Source: Oscillospiraceae bacterium
Lineage (GTDB): Bacteria > Bacillota > Clostridia > Oscillospirales > Oscillospiraceae
NCBI GenBank assembly: GCA_015068225.1
Contig: SVKX01000012.1
Span: 1-45,620 of the forward strand
Direction of reading: 5' to 3'
Length of the DNA stretch: 45,620 nt
In this document: in pieces, positions 1-7,588 of the stretch
Numbering within the stretch: position 1 is the stretch's first letter
Layout: the number at the start of each line of letters is the position of its first letter
The notes under the pieces: model-generated
Seen by the model: the letters and a program-made list of their open reading frames with translations, nothing else
Database searches by the model: none
Told to the model about the DNA's origin: nothing
Made by a program: the position numbers and the translations under genes

Positions 1-17
1 CAAATGTCATGGAATAT

Positions 18-41
18 AAGAGCCGGAGAATCCGGCTCTTA
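18..41 (-). terminator. Hairpin at the end of the recombinase operon
   Basis: A perfect 10-bp stem (AAGAGCCGGA, 3-nt loop GAA, TCCGGCTCTT) overlaps the stop codon of the minus-strand recombinase gene. In that direction it is followed by TTATATT, a weak T-run, so it probably ends the two-gene transcript. Seventeen bases remain to the left edge, so what lies beyond cannot be seen. Confidence 0.6.
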
Positions 42-1517
42 TTCATTTTTCAGTTCTCCAGCAGATTCCTCCTCCGCCTGCACCTGATCTCGTGCGCGAC
101 GGTATGTTTCCAAGTAGTCATATATCACATTGGGAGATTGGTCAATAGGGGCTTCCAACGGCTGTGTATACACTCTTCCACTGACAATAGTACCATCAGG
201 GATCGTCATTGAGAGCGTACCCGGGGCCAGCAAATCGTAAGCGGTGAACTCTATAACCAGCTTTCCTTTTTTGTTAGGAAGTGCAAATGCCTGATTAAAT
301 GCATTGCCACTTTCATAACAGCTGGTTTCAATGGTTTTTTGATCCAGCACAGCCGGATTGACATATGGACGCAAATTCATTTTCTGTTCAAGTCGTCCCA
401 GCAGATCTTCGTTTCGGTAATCGCTACGCTTAACATCTGGATTTTCAATTCTATGCCCCATGCCGAATTGCCGATCTTCCGGAGCAACACCTAAAATGTG
501 CATCTCTGTATTCCAATGTCTGCGCCACCCGTATGCTGATGGGTCCCGCTCCTCCGCAAAACCCAACTCCTTAGGCGTGACACGTTTGACTGCCTCTGAA
601 AATTCTTGTGAGTTTACAATGTTTTGTAACACAAGAAAATCTTTTTCATTATACCCAACTTGCGCAAAGAGCTTGCGAAACTCCGCTGTCAGCTGGGGCG
701 AAGCACAGTGACGGAAGAGATCATTCTTATCGTGAACCATTGGTACCCGGCCAATATCGGTAATTCCTTGAGTCGCATCGATGTTCTCTTGAGAAAGGAT
801 TTCTTCGGTACGTTTCTGCTTTTCTTCCAATAACAAGGCCAGTTTTTCGCTGATAATCACCGTCCGGTAACCATTATCCGTCTTGAGGCCATCTCGCAAA
901 TCTCGAGTTTGTCCGATGGTGGAGTTATGGATGTATACCTTAGGAATGACTTCGCCATCCTTGTAGGAGTAAAAGTCGCCATATGTGGTTCCTGCGGTTT
1001 CTTTCAGGCGCAAGCCGTCCTCGATCAGAAAAGCCAAACCAGTTTTTTCACCGGATTCAGGCACTGATTTGTAAATGATTTCTGCCATTTTCCAAACCAT
1101 CACAGGATTGAACGAACGGCGGAGGACTGTTTCCTCCCGCTGTTCTACATTTTTCGAAGTAAGTACTTCTCCAGTATGAACGCCCCAAAACGGATCTATT
1201 AACCCTTCATTTTTGACGGCAAAGTCAGTCACGCACTTGATTAAATGCCAGTAATGCTGAAGGTATGCTTTTTTATAGTGTTTTTCTTCGCTTAAATCGT
1301 AGATCAGCTGTATGTAGTCTTCTGCGATATATTCAGATATTGGACGATCCTGCAACCGGGGTAAAATGTGCTTCTCATAATCCTCGACATACCTTTTGAT
1401 TACGACTTTCCAATGATGCTTTTTAGCGATTGCATCAAAGTATTTAAGCAGGACACCAGCAAATGTAATCTGCCCGTTGTATTGGACTGCCCAGTCATAT
1501 TCGAAATAGTTATTCAT
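39..1517 (-). CDS. Tyrosine recombinase (integrase-like), probably the catalytic partner
   Basis: This 492-aa protein has the layout of a phage or ICE-type tyrosine recombinase. A helical core-binding domain covers about residues 15-115. The catalytic domain follows, with the first Arg in GLR (R170), a probable beta-hairpin Lys (K212), the box II pair R333-H334, the MGH motif (H355) and a likely Tyr nucleophile in RSDY (Y367). The usual first His of HxxR is Gly here. Beyond the Tyr lies an unusual beta-rich tail of about 110 residues. The ATG at 1517 is chosen because AGGAGGA lies just upstream; an in-frame start at 1604 would read far into the preceding gene. It overlaps the upstream gene by 8 nt (ATGAATAA), so the two are translationally coupled. 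Family assignment is by motif reading; which DNA sites it acts on is unknown. Confidence 0.75.
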   Translation of the reverse strand: MNNYFEYDWAVQYNGQITFAGVLLKYFDAIAKKHHWKVVIKRYVEDYEKHILPRLQDRPISEYIAEDYIQLIYDLSEEKHYKKAYLQHYWHLIKCVTDFAVKNEGLIDPFWGVHTGEVLTSKNVEQREETVLRRSFNPVMVWKMAEIIYKSVPESGEKTGLAFLIEDGLRLKETAGTTYGDFYSYKDGEVIPKVYIHNSTIGQTRDLRDGLKTDNGYRTVIISEKLALLLEEKQKRTEEILSQENIDATQGITDIGRVPMVHDKNDLFRHCASPQLTAEFRKLFAQVGYNEKDFLVLQNIVNSQEFSEAVKRVTPKELGFAEERDPSAYGWRRHWNTEMHILGVAPEDRQFGMGHRIENPDVKRSDYRNEDLLGRLEQKMNLRPYVNPAVLDQKTIETSCYESGNAFNQAFALPNKKGKLVIEFTAYDLLAPGTLSMTIPDGTIVSGRVYTQPLEAPIDQSPNVIYDYLETYRRARDQVQAEEESAGELKNE

Positions 1518-4053
1518 CTTTGTCCTCCTCCTGTTCCTCTGGATAAAATTGTATGGAAAGAGCTGCTCCGTAACGTGCAAAAATTTGAAGCAAAATGCTT
1601 GCATTCTCCCCTCCGCAGGAAGGATCGATGTCCAATTCGATTCGAGTCCTGGTGTGTTGATTGGAAGGTGTCACGACATAAGAAATCATATCGTTTTGGG
1701 GCCGAATACGTGTCACACTATAATCAGGATTCGCCGCAAAGAATCGTGCGGCCCATTGGTCCAATTGAGTCCGCATCAGCAGCTGCATTAACTTAGCAGA
1801 GTAGTCGCAATAGTATTGCCCTTCCGTGGTTTGCAGCTTACGGCCCATGAGGTAGTTGATTGATTCCGTCTCCAGCTTAGTGTCATACCGAGCGTGAAAA
1901 TCAAAGTTGCAGCGCAGAAAGTCACCCTTGTAATCGGAAATGTCAGTCGTGGCCTGCGAACTGCGCTCCACATCAACAGACAATTTAATTTCAGGAATTC
2001 CGAGCTTGTCTACAATGCTGTTATAATAGTCCCGTAACTGTCGAGGGGAAAGCGGCTCTTTATTGTTACCGGGCTTTGAAAACAAAGGCGCATTATTGGA
2101 TTGTCTACCCCGGGATCTGATTTTTGCATTTATCATATCTGCAATCGGACGAACCACAGGAATCAATCGCTGTTTCTCTTTTGGTAAAGGTATTACATTC
2201 GTTGTTCTGTACTGAAACTCTTTGGTAACCGCAATCATCGACAAATTCAACTCCGGATCAACGATATAGTCGCCTCGAGTCAAGGCGCACAACTGATTCA
2301 ATGTCAGTCCGGTATAAGTGCGCACCAGTGTTGCCAGTGCTTTTTCAGGATTCTGACTGTCGTTTAACAACAGAGTAAGATATTTAGCCTCTTGCTCAGT
2401 ATCAAAAGAACGATTTGCCATCTCCCTACGCATTTTTGACGTCTGCTTTCTAGCATATCCCTGACTGTTGAGCATTTTCCGTACCGGATTGCACGCATAA
2501 TATCGTTCGATTACTGCGTAGTTGAAAAGAATCACCATTTGTTTCATGAACAAATCGGCTTTGGTTTCTGATAAGGCATTATCTTTGATATATGCAGACA
2601 GAACCGCCATAAGCCCGTTTGTTTCTTCAATATTGGGAATAAATCCGCAAATAGGATCAGTCGCGCTATTAGGGCGGAAGAAAACCGAGTTGTAGATATC
2701 TTCGTTAAATCCCTTTTCGCCTGAGATTTGCTCGAGTCGCACAAACAACAGCGTTTTCAGCGACACAGGCTTGTCTTTGTCCAAGTATTGCTTGATTACC
2801 GCATTGCGGACTATCTTTGCCAGTTCCTTGTCTTGCAAGACGTATTCCGCTGACGCAAGGGCTTCTTCTTTTGTATCGTACCATTTGCCGGGGATGTGAG
2901 TTTTGATCGATTTACCTCTATGAAGCGTGTTTTTTCGCGCCTGATCAGGAGTAGGATAGTTGTAAACGCTATAGTACGGTCGATATTTTCCGTCTTGTTG
3001 TGCAAAGGACACCCAAATCGAAATTTCGTTAGTAAATTTATACTCAATCGGTTTTTGCCGCCTATTTGGCTCCGAATAGTCAGTGTAATCCGTGTCATAC
3101 ATCTCGCTCAGTGTACGCTCCCTTTTGGTAAAGCTATCAAAGGGAACACGCCGGAACTCCAACGATTCGATTTTGTCCTTATCCACCAGTTTCGTTTTCT
3201 GAATAAGGATTTCCTGGCATTTTATTTCAGGTTTGTTCTGCAAGATCAAAAGACACTGCTTTTTTCTCGTCGCCTGAACGGCACTTTGAGGCATAAGTAC
3301 AATTTTGAAAATTGTATAATTGTCCTTCAGGAAATTCCAAAGCTCACCCTTTGAGATCCGCTTTTCTAAATACACAGTTGGCATCAGAATGTAGATTCCG
3401 GTGGAGCGCTGCTCAATTAAAGCGGATTTGATATTCTTCAGAACCCGCTTTATTTCGTCCGGAGTGCTATCACGTGCGAAATACAAAACACGGTCAAAGA
3501 ATTGTTTATCCAGGTATCTCATTTCTTTAACGTGATCCTTTTCTGTAGAATACCGGATCACTTCGACGTAACGGTCATCAGAATATGTGTAGGTGAGGTG
3601 CTTGCTGAATTTCTGCTGTTGCTTAATGAAAGAAGGGGATGGATCAACAATAAGCGTTTTGTTTTCCTTTGTCGTGAAGCGAAAGAAAATCTGGCTGGCA
3701 ATTCCATTTTCAATGCCGGTATTATTAGGACGATTGGCTACATAGGCTTCGTACTGTTGCATAAATTGTAAAGGGTTGAGTTTGCTCCAGTTTTGGACGA
3801 TATCATTATAAGCTGTTTCCAGCTGGCGGAAGCGAATATCCGATAACTCAGTTTCACTTTCACGCGCTTCGATAAAACGCATAGGGTTTGTAAGCGAACG
3901 GATATCCTTCGCATACTTTTGGGACTCGATATAGATGTCGATTATATGCTGCGGAGGGATGCACATAGATTTGAGCTTTTCAACATTTTCCGCAAAGCTG
4001 TTTGTGACAATAACTTGAGTGGGATTAAGCGAATAGATTTGATTTGTTGGCAT
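1510..4053 (-). CDS. Large fusion protein: degenerate methyltransferase-like N-terminus plus inactive-looking tyrosine recombinase domain
   Basis: An 847-aa protein with no ready family name. Residues about 130-275 resemble an N6-adenine methyltransferase: LIVDPSPSF (134-142) sits where motif I would be, FDRVLYFARD (186-195) where motif IV would carry NPPY, and the stretch at 200-272 has the helix and strand pattern that follows it. Neither SAM nor catalytic motif is intact. Residues about 480-765 resemble a tyrosine recombinase: GLTLNQLCAL (582-591) matches the GLR box with Thr for Arg, FLRCNFDFH (712-720) matches LRH with Cys for His, LMGRKL has GR for GH, and YYCDY (747-751) matches the Tyr region. 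It is the first gene of a two-gene operon and its start has AAGAGGAGGA upstream. I infer a non-catalytic, DNA-binding or regulatory partner of the downstream recombinase. Confidence 0.6.
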   Translation of the reverse strand: MPTNQIYSLNPTQVIVTNSFAENVEKLKSMCIPPQHIIDIYIESQKYAKDIRSLTNPMRFIEARESETELSDIRFRQLETAYNDIVQNWSKLNPLQFMQQYEAYVANRPNNTGIENGIASQIFFRFTTKENKTLIVDPSPSFIKQQQKFSKHLTYTYSDDRYVEVIRYSTEKDHVKEMRYLDKQFFDRVLYFARDSTPDEIKRVLKNIKSALIEQRSTGIYILMPTVYLEKRISKGELWNFLKDNYTIFKIVLMPQSAVQATRKKQCLLILQNKPEIKCQEILIQKTKLVDKDKIESLEFRRVPFDSFTKRERTLSEMYDTDYTDYSEPNRRQKPIEYKFTNEISIWVSFAQQDGKYRPYYSVYNYPTPDQARKNTLHRGKSIKTHIPGKWYDTKEEALASAEYVLQDKELAKIVRNAVIKQYLDKDKPVSLKTLLFVRLEQISGEKGFNEDIYNSVFFRPNSATDPICGFIPNIEETNGLMAVLSAYIKDNALSETKADLFMKQMVILFNYAVIERYYACNPVRKMLNSQGYARKQTSKMRREMANRSFDTEQEAKYLTLLLNDSQNPEKALATLVRTYTGLTLNQLCALTRGDYIVDPELNLSMIAVTKEFQYRTTNVIPLPKEKQRLIPVVRPIADMINAKIRSRGRQSNNAPLFSKPGNNKEPLSPRQLRDYYNSIVDKLGIPEIKLSVDVERSSQATTDISDYKGDFLRCNFDFHARYDTKLETESINYLMGRKLQTTEGQYYCDYSAKLMQLLMRTQLDQWAARFFAANPDYSVTRIRPQNDMISYVVTPSNQHTRTRIELDIDPSCGGENASILLQIFARYGAALSIQFYPEEQEEDKDE

Positions 4054-4252
4054 ACAATTGTCCTCCTCTTGATTTGTATGTATCTTTATTGTGATTTTTT
4101 GGTAGGGTTTCTAGTAAAAAAGATGCCCCTGTCGGTGCTGAGACTGAGCGCACACGACCACTCACCAAAAAACTTTTCAATACTATTATGATTTTTTGTA
4201 ATCCAAAATATAAAAAAACCGCCCTAACCGACTAACAGGTGGTAAATAACAG

Positions 4253-4300
4253 AAAACACCATTTGGTAGCGCTGCGATGGGCGTTACCAAATGGTGTTTT
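4253..4300. repeat. Long palindrome IR1 (AAAACACC ends)
   Basis: Two perfect 16-bp arms, AAAACACCATTTGGTA at 4253-4268 and its complement at 4285-4300, with further pairing inward that leaves a small loop. Both sides end in a run of four T on the outgoing strand, so it could act as a bidirectional terminator. It starts about 200 bp upstream of the recombinase operon. No other gene ends nearby, so a role as a recombinase or host-factor site is also possible. Confidence 0.7.
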
Positions 4301-4440
4301 GATGTCTGAATAGGATCTGTGTGCTAATATTGTTTTTGCGAAATTTCTAAACGCCGAAATAAGCACATATTATCAGAAGCGAAATTTTATAATACTGTAC
4401 GACTCGATATGAGAAACTATGAAAAACAGAGCGTTTTCGT

Positions 4441-4463
4441 GTTGGTCAAAAGTTGGTCAAATT
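4441..4463. repeat. Direct repeat GTTGGTCAAA, two copies in 11-bp phase
   Basis: GTTGGTCAAA occurs at 4441-4450 and again at 4452-4461, an offset of 11 bp, about one helical turn. Short phased direct repeats beside an integrase gene are typical of arm-type binding sites of tyrosine recombinases or excisionases. Here the function is inferred only from position and spacing. Confidence 0.5.
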
Positions 4464-4499
4464 AAAAATGGCAATAATTCATGCTGCAAATAAAGAACA

Positions 4500-4545
4500 A
4501 AAAACACCGTAATTTGCGGCTTTTATCGCAAATTACGGTGTTTTT
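4500..4545 (-). terminator. Probable guaA terminator (palindrome IR2)
   Basis: A perfect 19-bp inverted repeat: AAAAACACCGTAATTTGCG at 4500-4518 and its complement at 4527-4545, with an 8-nt loop. In the guaA direction it ends in six T followed by GTTC, and it lies 35 bp past the guaA stop, so it can terminate guaA. Its outer AAAACACC/GGTGTTTT ends are the same as those of the palindrome at 4253-4300, which is odd for two unrelated terminators. Confidence 0.65.
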
Positions 4546-4579
4546 CTAACTATTTAGGAAACCTAACAGCCACACGGGG

Positions 4580-4591
4580 TTATTCCCACTC
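4580..4591 (-). other. Candidate attachment site at the guaA 3' end
   Basis: The last codons of guaA read GAGTGGGAATAA on the minus strand. The conserved 3' end of guaA is a known integration hotspot for genomic islands, and a recombinase operon sits directly beyond it here. A second copy, which would mark the other end of an element, is not present between base 1 and this site, so the far end must lie outside the window if the element is intact. Confidence 0.4.
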
Positions 4592-5581
4592 AATAGTTCC
4601 TACGGGCTTGGGGGTCAAATCCATCAGCACGCGGTTGATGCCTTCCACTTCGTGGGTGATCCGGTCTACGATCTTGTGCAGAACAGGGTAGGGGATCTCC
4701 TCCACGGTTGCGGTCATGGCGTCCTTGGTGTTGACAGCGCGGATAATGGCGGGCCAGCCTTCGTAACGGCTCTCGTCACGAACGCCAACACTCTTAATAT
4801 CTGGCACTACAATGAAATACTGCCAGACTTTTTCACTCAGACCGCAGATGTCGAACTCCTCCCGTAAAATGGCATCCGCCTCCCGCAGGGCATGGAGCCG
4901 ATCCCGGGTGATGGCACCCAGACAGCGGACACCCAGGCCGGGGCCGGGGAAGGGCTGACGGTAAACCATGGCATGGGGCAGACCCAGCGCTTCGCCCACC
5001 ACGCGGACCTCGTCTTTGTACAGCAGCTTGAGAGGCTCAACCAGTTCAAACTGCAGATCCTCAGGAAGACCACCTACATTGTGGTGGGACTTGACGGCCT
5101 TCTTACCCTCTGCCTGCTTGATGGACTCCAGAATGTCGGGATAAATGGTACCCTGTGCCAGATAGGAGATGCCCTCCAGCTTCCGGGCTTCGTCTGCAAA
5201 GACAGTGATGAATTCCTTGCCGATGATCTTGCGCTTGCGCTCGGGGTCGGAAACGCCGGCCAGCAGATCCAGGAAATGATCGGTGGCATCCACATAGATC
5301 AGATTGGCATCCAAACCGTCCTTGAACATCTTGATAACGCCCTCGGACTCGTCCTTACGCATCAGACCGTGGTTAACATGGACACAGACCAGCTGCTTGC
5401 CGATGGCCTTGATCAGCAATGCAGCAACCACAGAGGAGTCCACACCGCCGGACAGGGCCAGAAGCACCTTCTTATCACCGACCTGAGCGCGAACTTCCGC
5501 GATCTGCTCGTCGATAAATGCCTTTGCCAGCTCCGGAGTGGTGATGCGTTGCATGGATTCGGGTCTTACATTATTTGCCAT
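4580..5581 (-). CDS. guaA: GMP synthase, ATP-pyrophosphatase subunit (no glutaminase domain)
   Basis: Catalyses ATP-dependent amination of XMP to GMP in purine synthesis. This 333-aa protein begins almost directly at the ATP-PPase domain: the PP-loop SGGVDSS is near residue 45, and the C-terminal dimerisation/XMP-binding part ends with KPVGTIEWE. The class I glutamine amidotransferase domain that makes the usual bacterial enzyme about 510-525 aa is missing. Either a separate glutaminase subunit is encoded elsewhere, as in archaea, or the enzyme uses free ammonia. The ATG at 5581 is preferred because GGAGGG lies 7 nt upstream; an earlier TTG at 5596 overlaps that ribosome site. The gene has its own promoter and terminator. 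Integration at the 3' end leaves the reading frame intact. Confidence 0.93.
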   Translation of the reverse strand: MANNVRPESMQRITTPELAKAFIDEQIAEVRAQVGDKKVLLALSGGVDSSVVAALLIKAIGKQLVCVHVNHGLMRKDESEGVIKMFKDGLDANLIYVDATDHFLDLLAGVSDPERKRKIIGKEFITVFADEARKLEGISYLAQGTIYPDILESIKQAEGKKAVKSHHNVGGLPEDLQFELVEPLKLLYKDEVRVVGEALGLPHAMVYRQPFPGPGLGVRCLGAITRDRLHALREADAILREEFDICGLSEKVWQYFIVVPDIKSVGVRDESRYEGWPAIIRAVNTKDAMTATVEEIPYPVLHKIVDRITHEVEGINRVLMDLTPKPVGTIEWE

Positions 5582-5632
5582 ATGAATACCCTCCAATATT
5601 AGATAAAATATAAAATAGAATTGGATAGCAAT

Positions 5633-5661
5633 ATTATATATACTTTTTATTCATATTGCAA
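5633..5661 (-). promoter_or_regulatory. Sigma-A promoter of guaA
   Basis: On the minus strand TTGCAA (5661-5656), a 17-bp spacer and TATAAT (5638-5633) precede guaA by about 50 bp. No purine riboswitch is recognisable in the short leader. Confidence 0.75.
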
Positions 5662-5731
5662 GAATAGCTTTTGTGGCAGAATGAATTTTGTCGATATAAC
5701 GGGATTGAAAGAAAAAAGGAGCGTGCTTTTG

Positions 5732-5759
5732 TTGCAAAATGGCGGATGTGTGTTATAAT
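5732..5759 (+). promoter_or_regulatory. Sigma-A promoter of the kinase operon
   Basis: TTGCAA (5732-5737), a 16-bp spacer and a perfect TATAAT (5754-5759), placed about 30 bp before the start of the PfkB-family kinase gene. Confidence 0.7.
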
Positions 5760-5789
5760 ATCTGCAAACAGTAAACAAGGAGAATGTTC

Positions 5790-6722
5790 ATGGGCATTGT
5801 TGTGATCGGCGCAGTTTTCGTGGATGTGAAGGGTTACCCGGAAGCGGCATTCATTCCAACCGGACGGAATGCGGGCCGTGTGGAGCAGATCCATGGCGGT
5901 GTAGGCCGGAATGTGGCGGAGGATGTGGCCAACTGTGAACTTCGGCCTACGTTTATTTCTTTGGTGGACGAGTCCGGTGTCAGCGCGGATGTGGTCAAAA
6001 AGCTGAAAAGCCATAAGGTGAACACCGATTACATCAGAGCAACGCCGGACGGTCTGGGCACATGGCTGGCGGTCTTTAACAACGAGGGAGATGTGTATGC
6101 ATCCATCTCCAAGCGTCCCGATCTGCGGCCGATCGCCGGCATTTTGGATGAGCACGGCGATGAAATATTCCGCAACGCGGACAGTGTGATCATTGAGATC
6201 GATATTGACAAGGAAGTTGTCAAGCGGGTGTTCCGGCTTGCGCAGAAATACGGCAAGAAGGTTTACGCGGTAGTGTCCAATATGAGCATCGCGCTGGAGC
6301 GGCGGGATTTTTTGCAGTCTGTGGACTGCTTTGTGTGCAATATTCAGGAAGCGGGCATCCTGTTTTCAGATGACTATTCTCATTTGACACCGGCAGAGAT
6401 GGCACTTGTTCTCAGCCGGAAGGTCGGTCAGGCCCAGATCCCCAGCATGATCGTCACCATGGGCGGTGACGGTGCGGTTTATGCGGACTGTAGTGGCACA
6501 TACGGCCATTGCCCCGCCAGAAAAGTGGCGGTGAACGATACCACCGGTGCCGGAGACTCTTTCTGCGCAGGCGTGGCCATCGGTCTGACCTACGGAAAGA
6601 CACTGGCCGAGGCTTGTCAGATCGGTGCGCAGCTGGCAGCATCGGTGATCGTAACTTCCGAAAATGTATGCCCCCGATTCCTGCCCAGAGAGTTAGGGCT
6701 GGATATAGATGTAGAGGATTGA
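5790..6722 (+). CDS. PfkB-family sugar or nucleoside kinase
   Basis: A 310-aa ribokinase-fold enzyme that phosphorylates a small sugar or nucleoside with ATP in the cytoplasm. The N-terminal GGVGRNVAED motif is the substrate-side PfkB signature. The C-terminal DTTGAGDSFCAG (from residue 250, base D256) is the second signature with the anion hole. The GGVGRNVAE segment resembles pseudouridine kinases, but no pseudouridine glycosidase gene lies next to it, so the substrate is left open. The ATG at 5790 is preferred over 5784 because AAGGAG ends at 5782, giving a 7-nt spacing. First gene of a probable three-gene unit with the pyridoxal kinase and deacetylase genes. Confidence 0.85.
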   Translation: MGIVVIGAVFVDVKGYPEAAFIPTGRNAGRVEQIHGGVGRNVAEDVANCELRPTFISLVDESGVSADVVKKLKSHKVNTDYIRATPDGLGTWLAVFNNEGDVYASISKRPDLRPIAGILDEHGDEIFRNADSVIIEIDIDKEVVKRVFRLAQKYGKKVYAVVSNMSIALERRDFLQSVDCFVCNIQEAGILFSDDYSHLTPAEMALVLSRKVGQAQIPSMIVTMGGDGAVYADCSGTYGHCPARKVAVNDTTGAGDSFCAGVAIGLTYGKTLAEACQIGAQLAASVIVTSENVCPRFLPRELGLDIDVED

Positions 6723-6731
6723 GATAAAACC

Positions 6732-7571
6732 ATGTCATATAAACGCATTTTAACAGTTCAGGATATCTCCTGCGTGGGGCAGTGCTCCATGACAGTGGCA
6801 CTGCCGGTGCTTTCTGCCTGCGGGGTGGAGACCTGTGTGCTGCCTTCTGCGGTGCTGTCTACCCATACCGGCGGATTTTCAGGCTGTACATTCCGGGACT
6901 TGAGTAAGGACTTTCCTGCGATCCAGAATCACTGGGAGCGGGAGGGAATCAACTTTGATGCTGTCTATACCGGATATCTTGGCTCTGCATCGCAGATCGG
7001 TATGGTAAAGGAAATATTCCAGCATCTTTTGACCCCCGGAGGAATGACCATTGTAGATCCGGCTATGGCGGATAACGGTGTGCTGTATAAGGGCTTTGAT
7101 GATGTTTACGCCCAGGCGATGAAGGATCTTTGCGGCTGCGCAGATATCATTATCCCCAATATTACGGAAGCTTGTATGCTGACAGGAACACAGTTTCAGA
7201 CAAGCTACAATGAAGCATATATAGTGCGGTTGATGGATAAGCTGACCGATTTGGGACCGGGCCGCATCGTGCTTACCGGAGTGAGCTACACGCCGGAACA
7301 CACCGGTGTTCTTGTGCGGAACTGCGGTGAGGATGTCTACTACAGCCATGTGAAGCTCCCTAAAAACTACCACGGCACCGGCGATATCTTCGCGTCAGCA
7401 CTGGTAGGCGCCCATATGCGTGGGATTTCTCTATCGGATGCGGCAAGGATCGCCGCGGACTTCACAGCTCGGTGTATTGAAAATACCTACAAAGATCCGG
7501 CTCACTGGTATGGGGTCAAATTTGAGACGGCTTTGCCGGAATTGATCAGATTGTTACAGGGAAGAACCTGA
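6732..7571 (+). CDS. pdxY: Pyridoxal/pyridoxamine kinase
   Basis: A 279-aa member of the pyridoxal kinase branch of the ribokinase superfamily, making pyridoxal 5'-phosphate in the B6 salvage pathway. The N-terminus (QDISCVGQCSM, then PSAVLSTHTGG) matches the substrate-binding region of PdxK/PdxY. GTGDIF at 215-220 carries the catalytic base (D218), and the PNITEA segment is typical of the family. It starts 9 nt after the PfkB-type kinase with only a weak ribosome site, suggesting coupled translation. Two kinases of the same fold in tandem may reflect shared salvage functions, but the sequence does not prove this. Which B6 vitamer it prefers cannot be told. Confidence 0.85.
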   Translation: MSYKRILTVQDISCVGQCSMTVALPVLSACGVETCVLPSAVLSTHTGGFSGCTFRDLSKDFPAIQNHWEREGINFDAVYTGYLGSASQIGMVKEIFQHLLTPGGMTIVDPAMADNGVLYKGFDDVYAQAMKDLCGCADIIIPNITEACMLTGTQFQTSYNEAYIVRLMDKLTDLGPGRIVLTGVSYTPEHTGVLVRNCGEDVYYSHVKLPKNYHGTGDIFASALVGAHMRGISLSDAARIAADFTARCIENTYKDPAHWYGVKFETALPELIRLLQGRT

Positions 7572-7588
7572 CAGATAGAGGTGCTCGT

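Larger units (their letters stand above)
4054..4579. other. Non-coding stretch between recombinase operon and guaA
   Basis: No convincing gene is seen in these 526 bp. It holds the ribosome site of the recombinase operon (4061-4070 region, minus strand), a 48-bp palindrome (4253-4300), an 11-bp-phased direct repeat (4441-4463), a 46-bp palindrome (4500-4545) and a small TTAGG/CCTAA inverted repeat (4554-4566) beside the guaA stop. The sequence is very AT-rich. This organisation fits the attachment-site arm of an integrative element, but that reading is inference. I could not identify a promoter for the recombinase operon with confidence. Confidence 0.55.

Noticed and set aside
39..44. TTATTC at the left edge as a second copy of the guaA attachment core
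   Set aside because: Only six bases match TTATTCCCACTC and they are explained by the recombinase stop codon; too short to be a boundary.
2896..3354. Plus-strand frame inside the 847-aa fusion gene
   Set aside because: No ribosome site or family match; the minus-strand frame is continuous with good start signals.
4892..5602. 236-codon frame antisense to guaA
   Set aside because: guaA motifs are clear on the minus strand and it has its own promoter and ribosome site; the plus-strand frame has none.
5582..5789. Purine riboswitch or guanine-responsive leader between guaA and the kinase gene
   Set aside because: The leaders are under 60 nt on each side and no conserved riboswitch core or terminator-antiterminator pair could be drawn.
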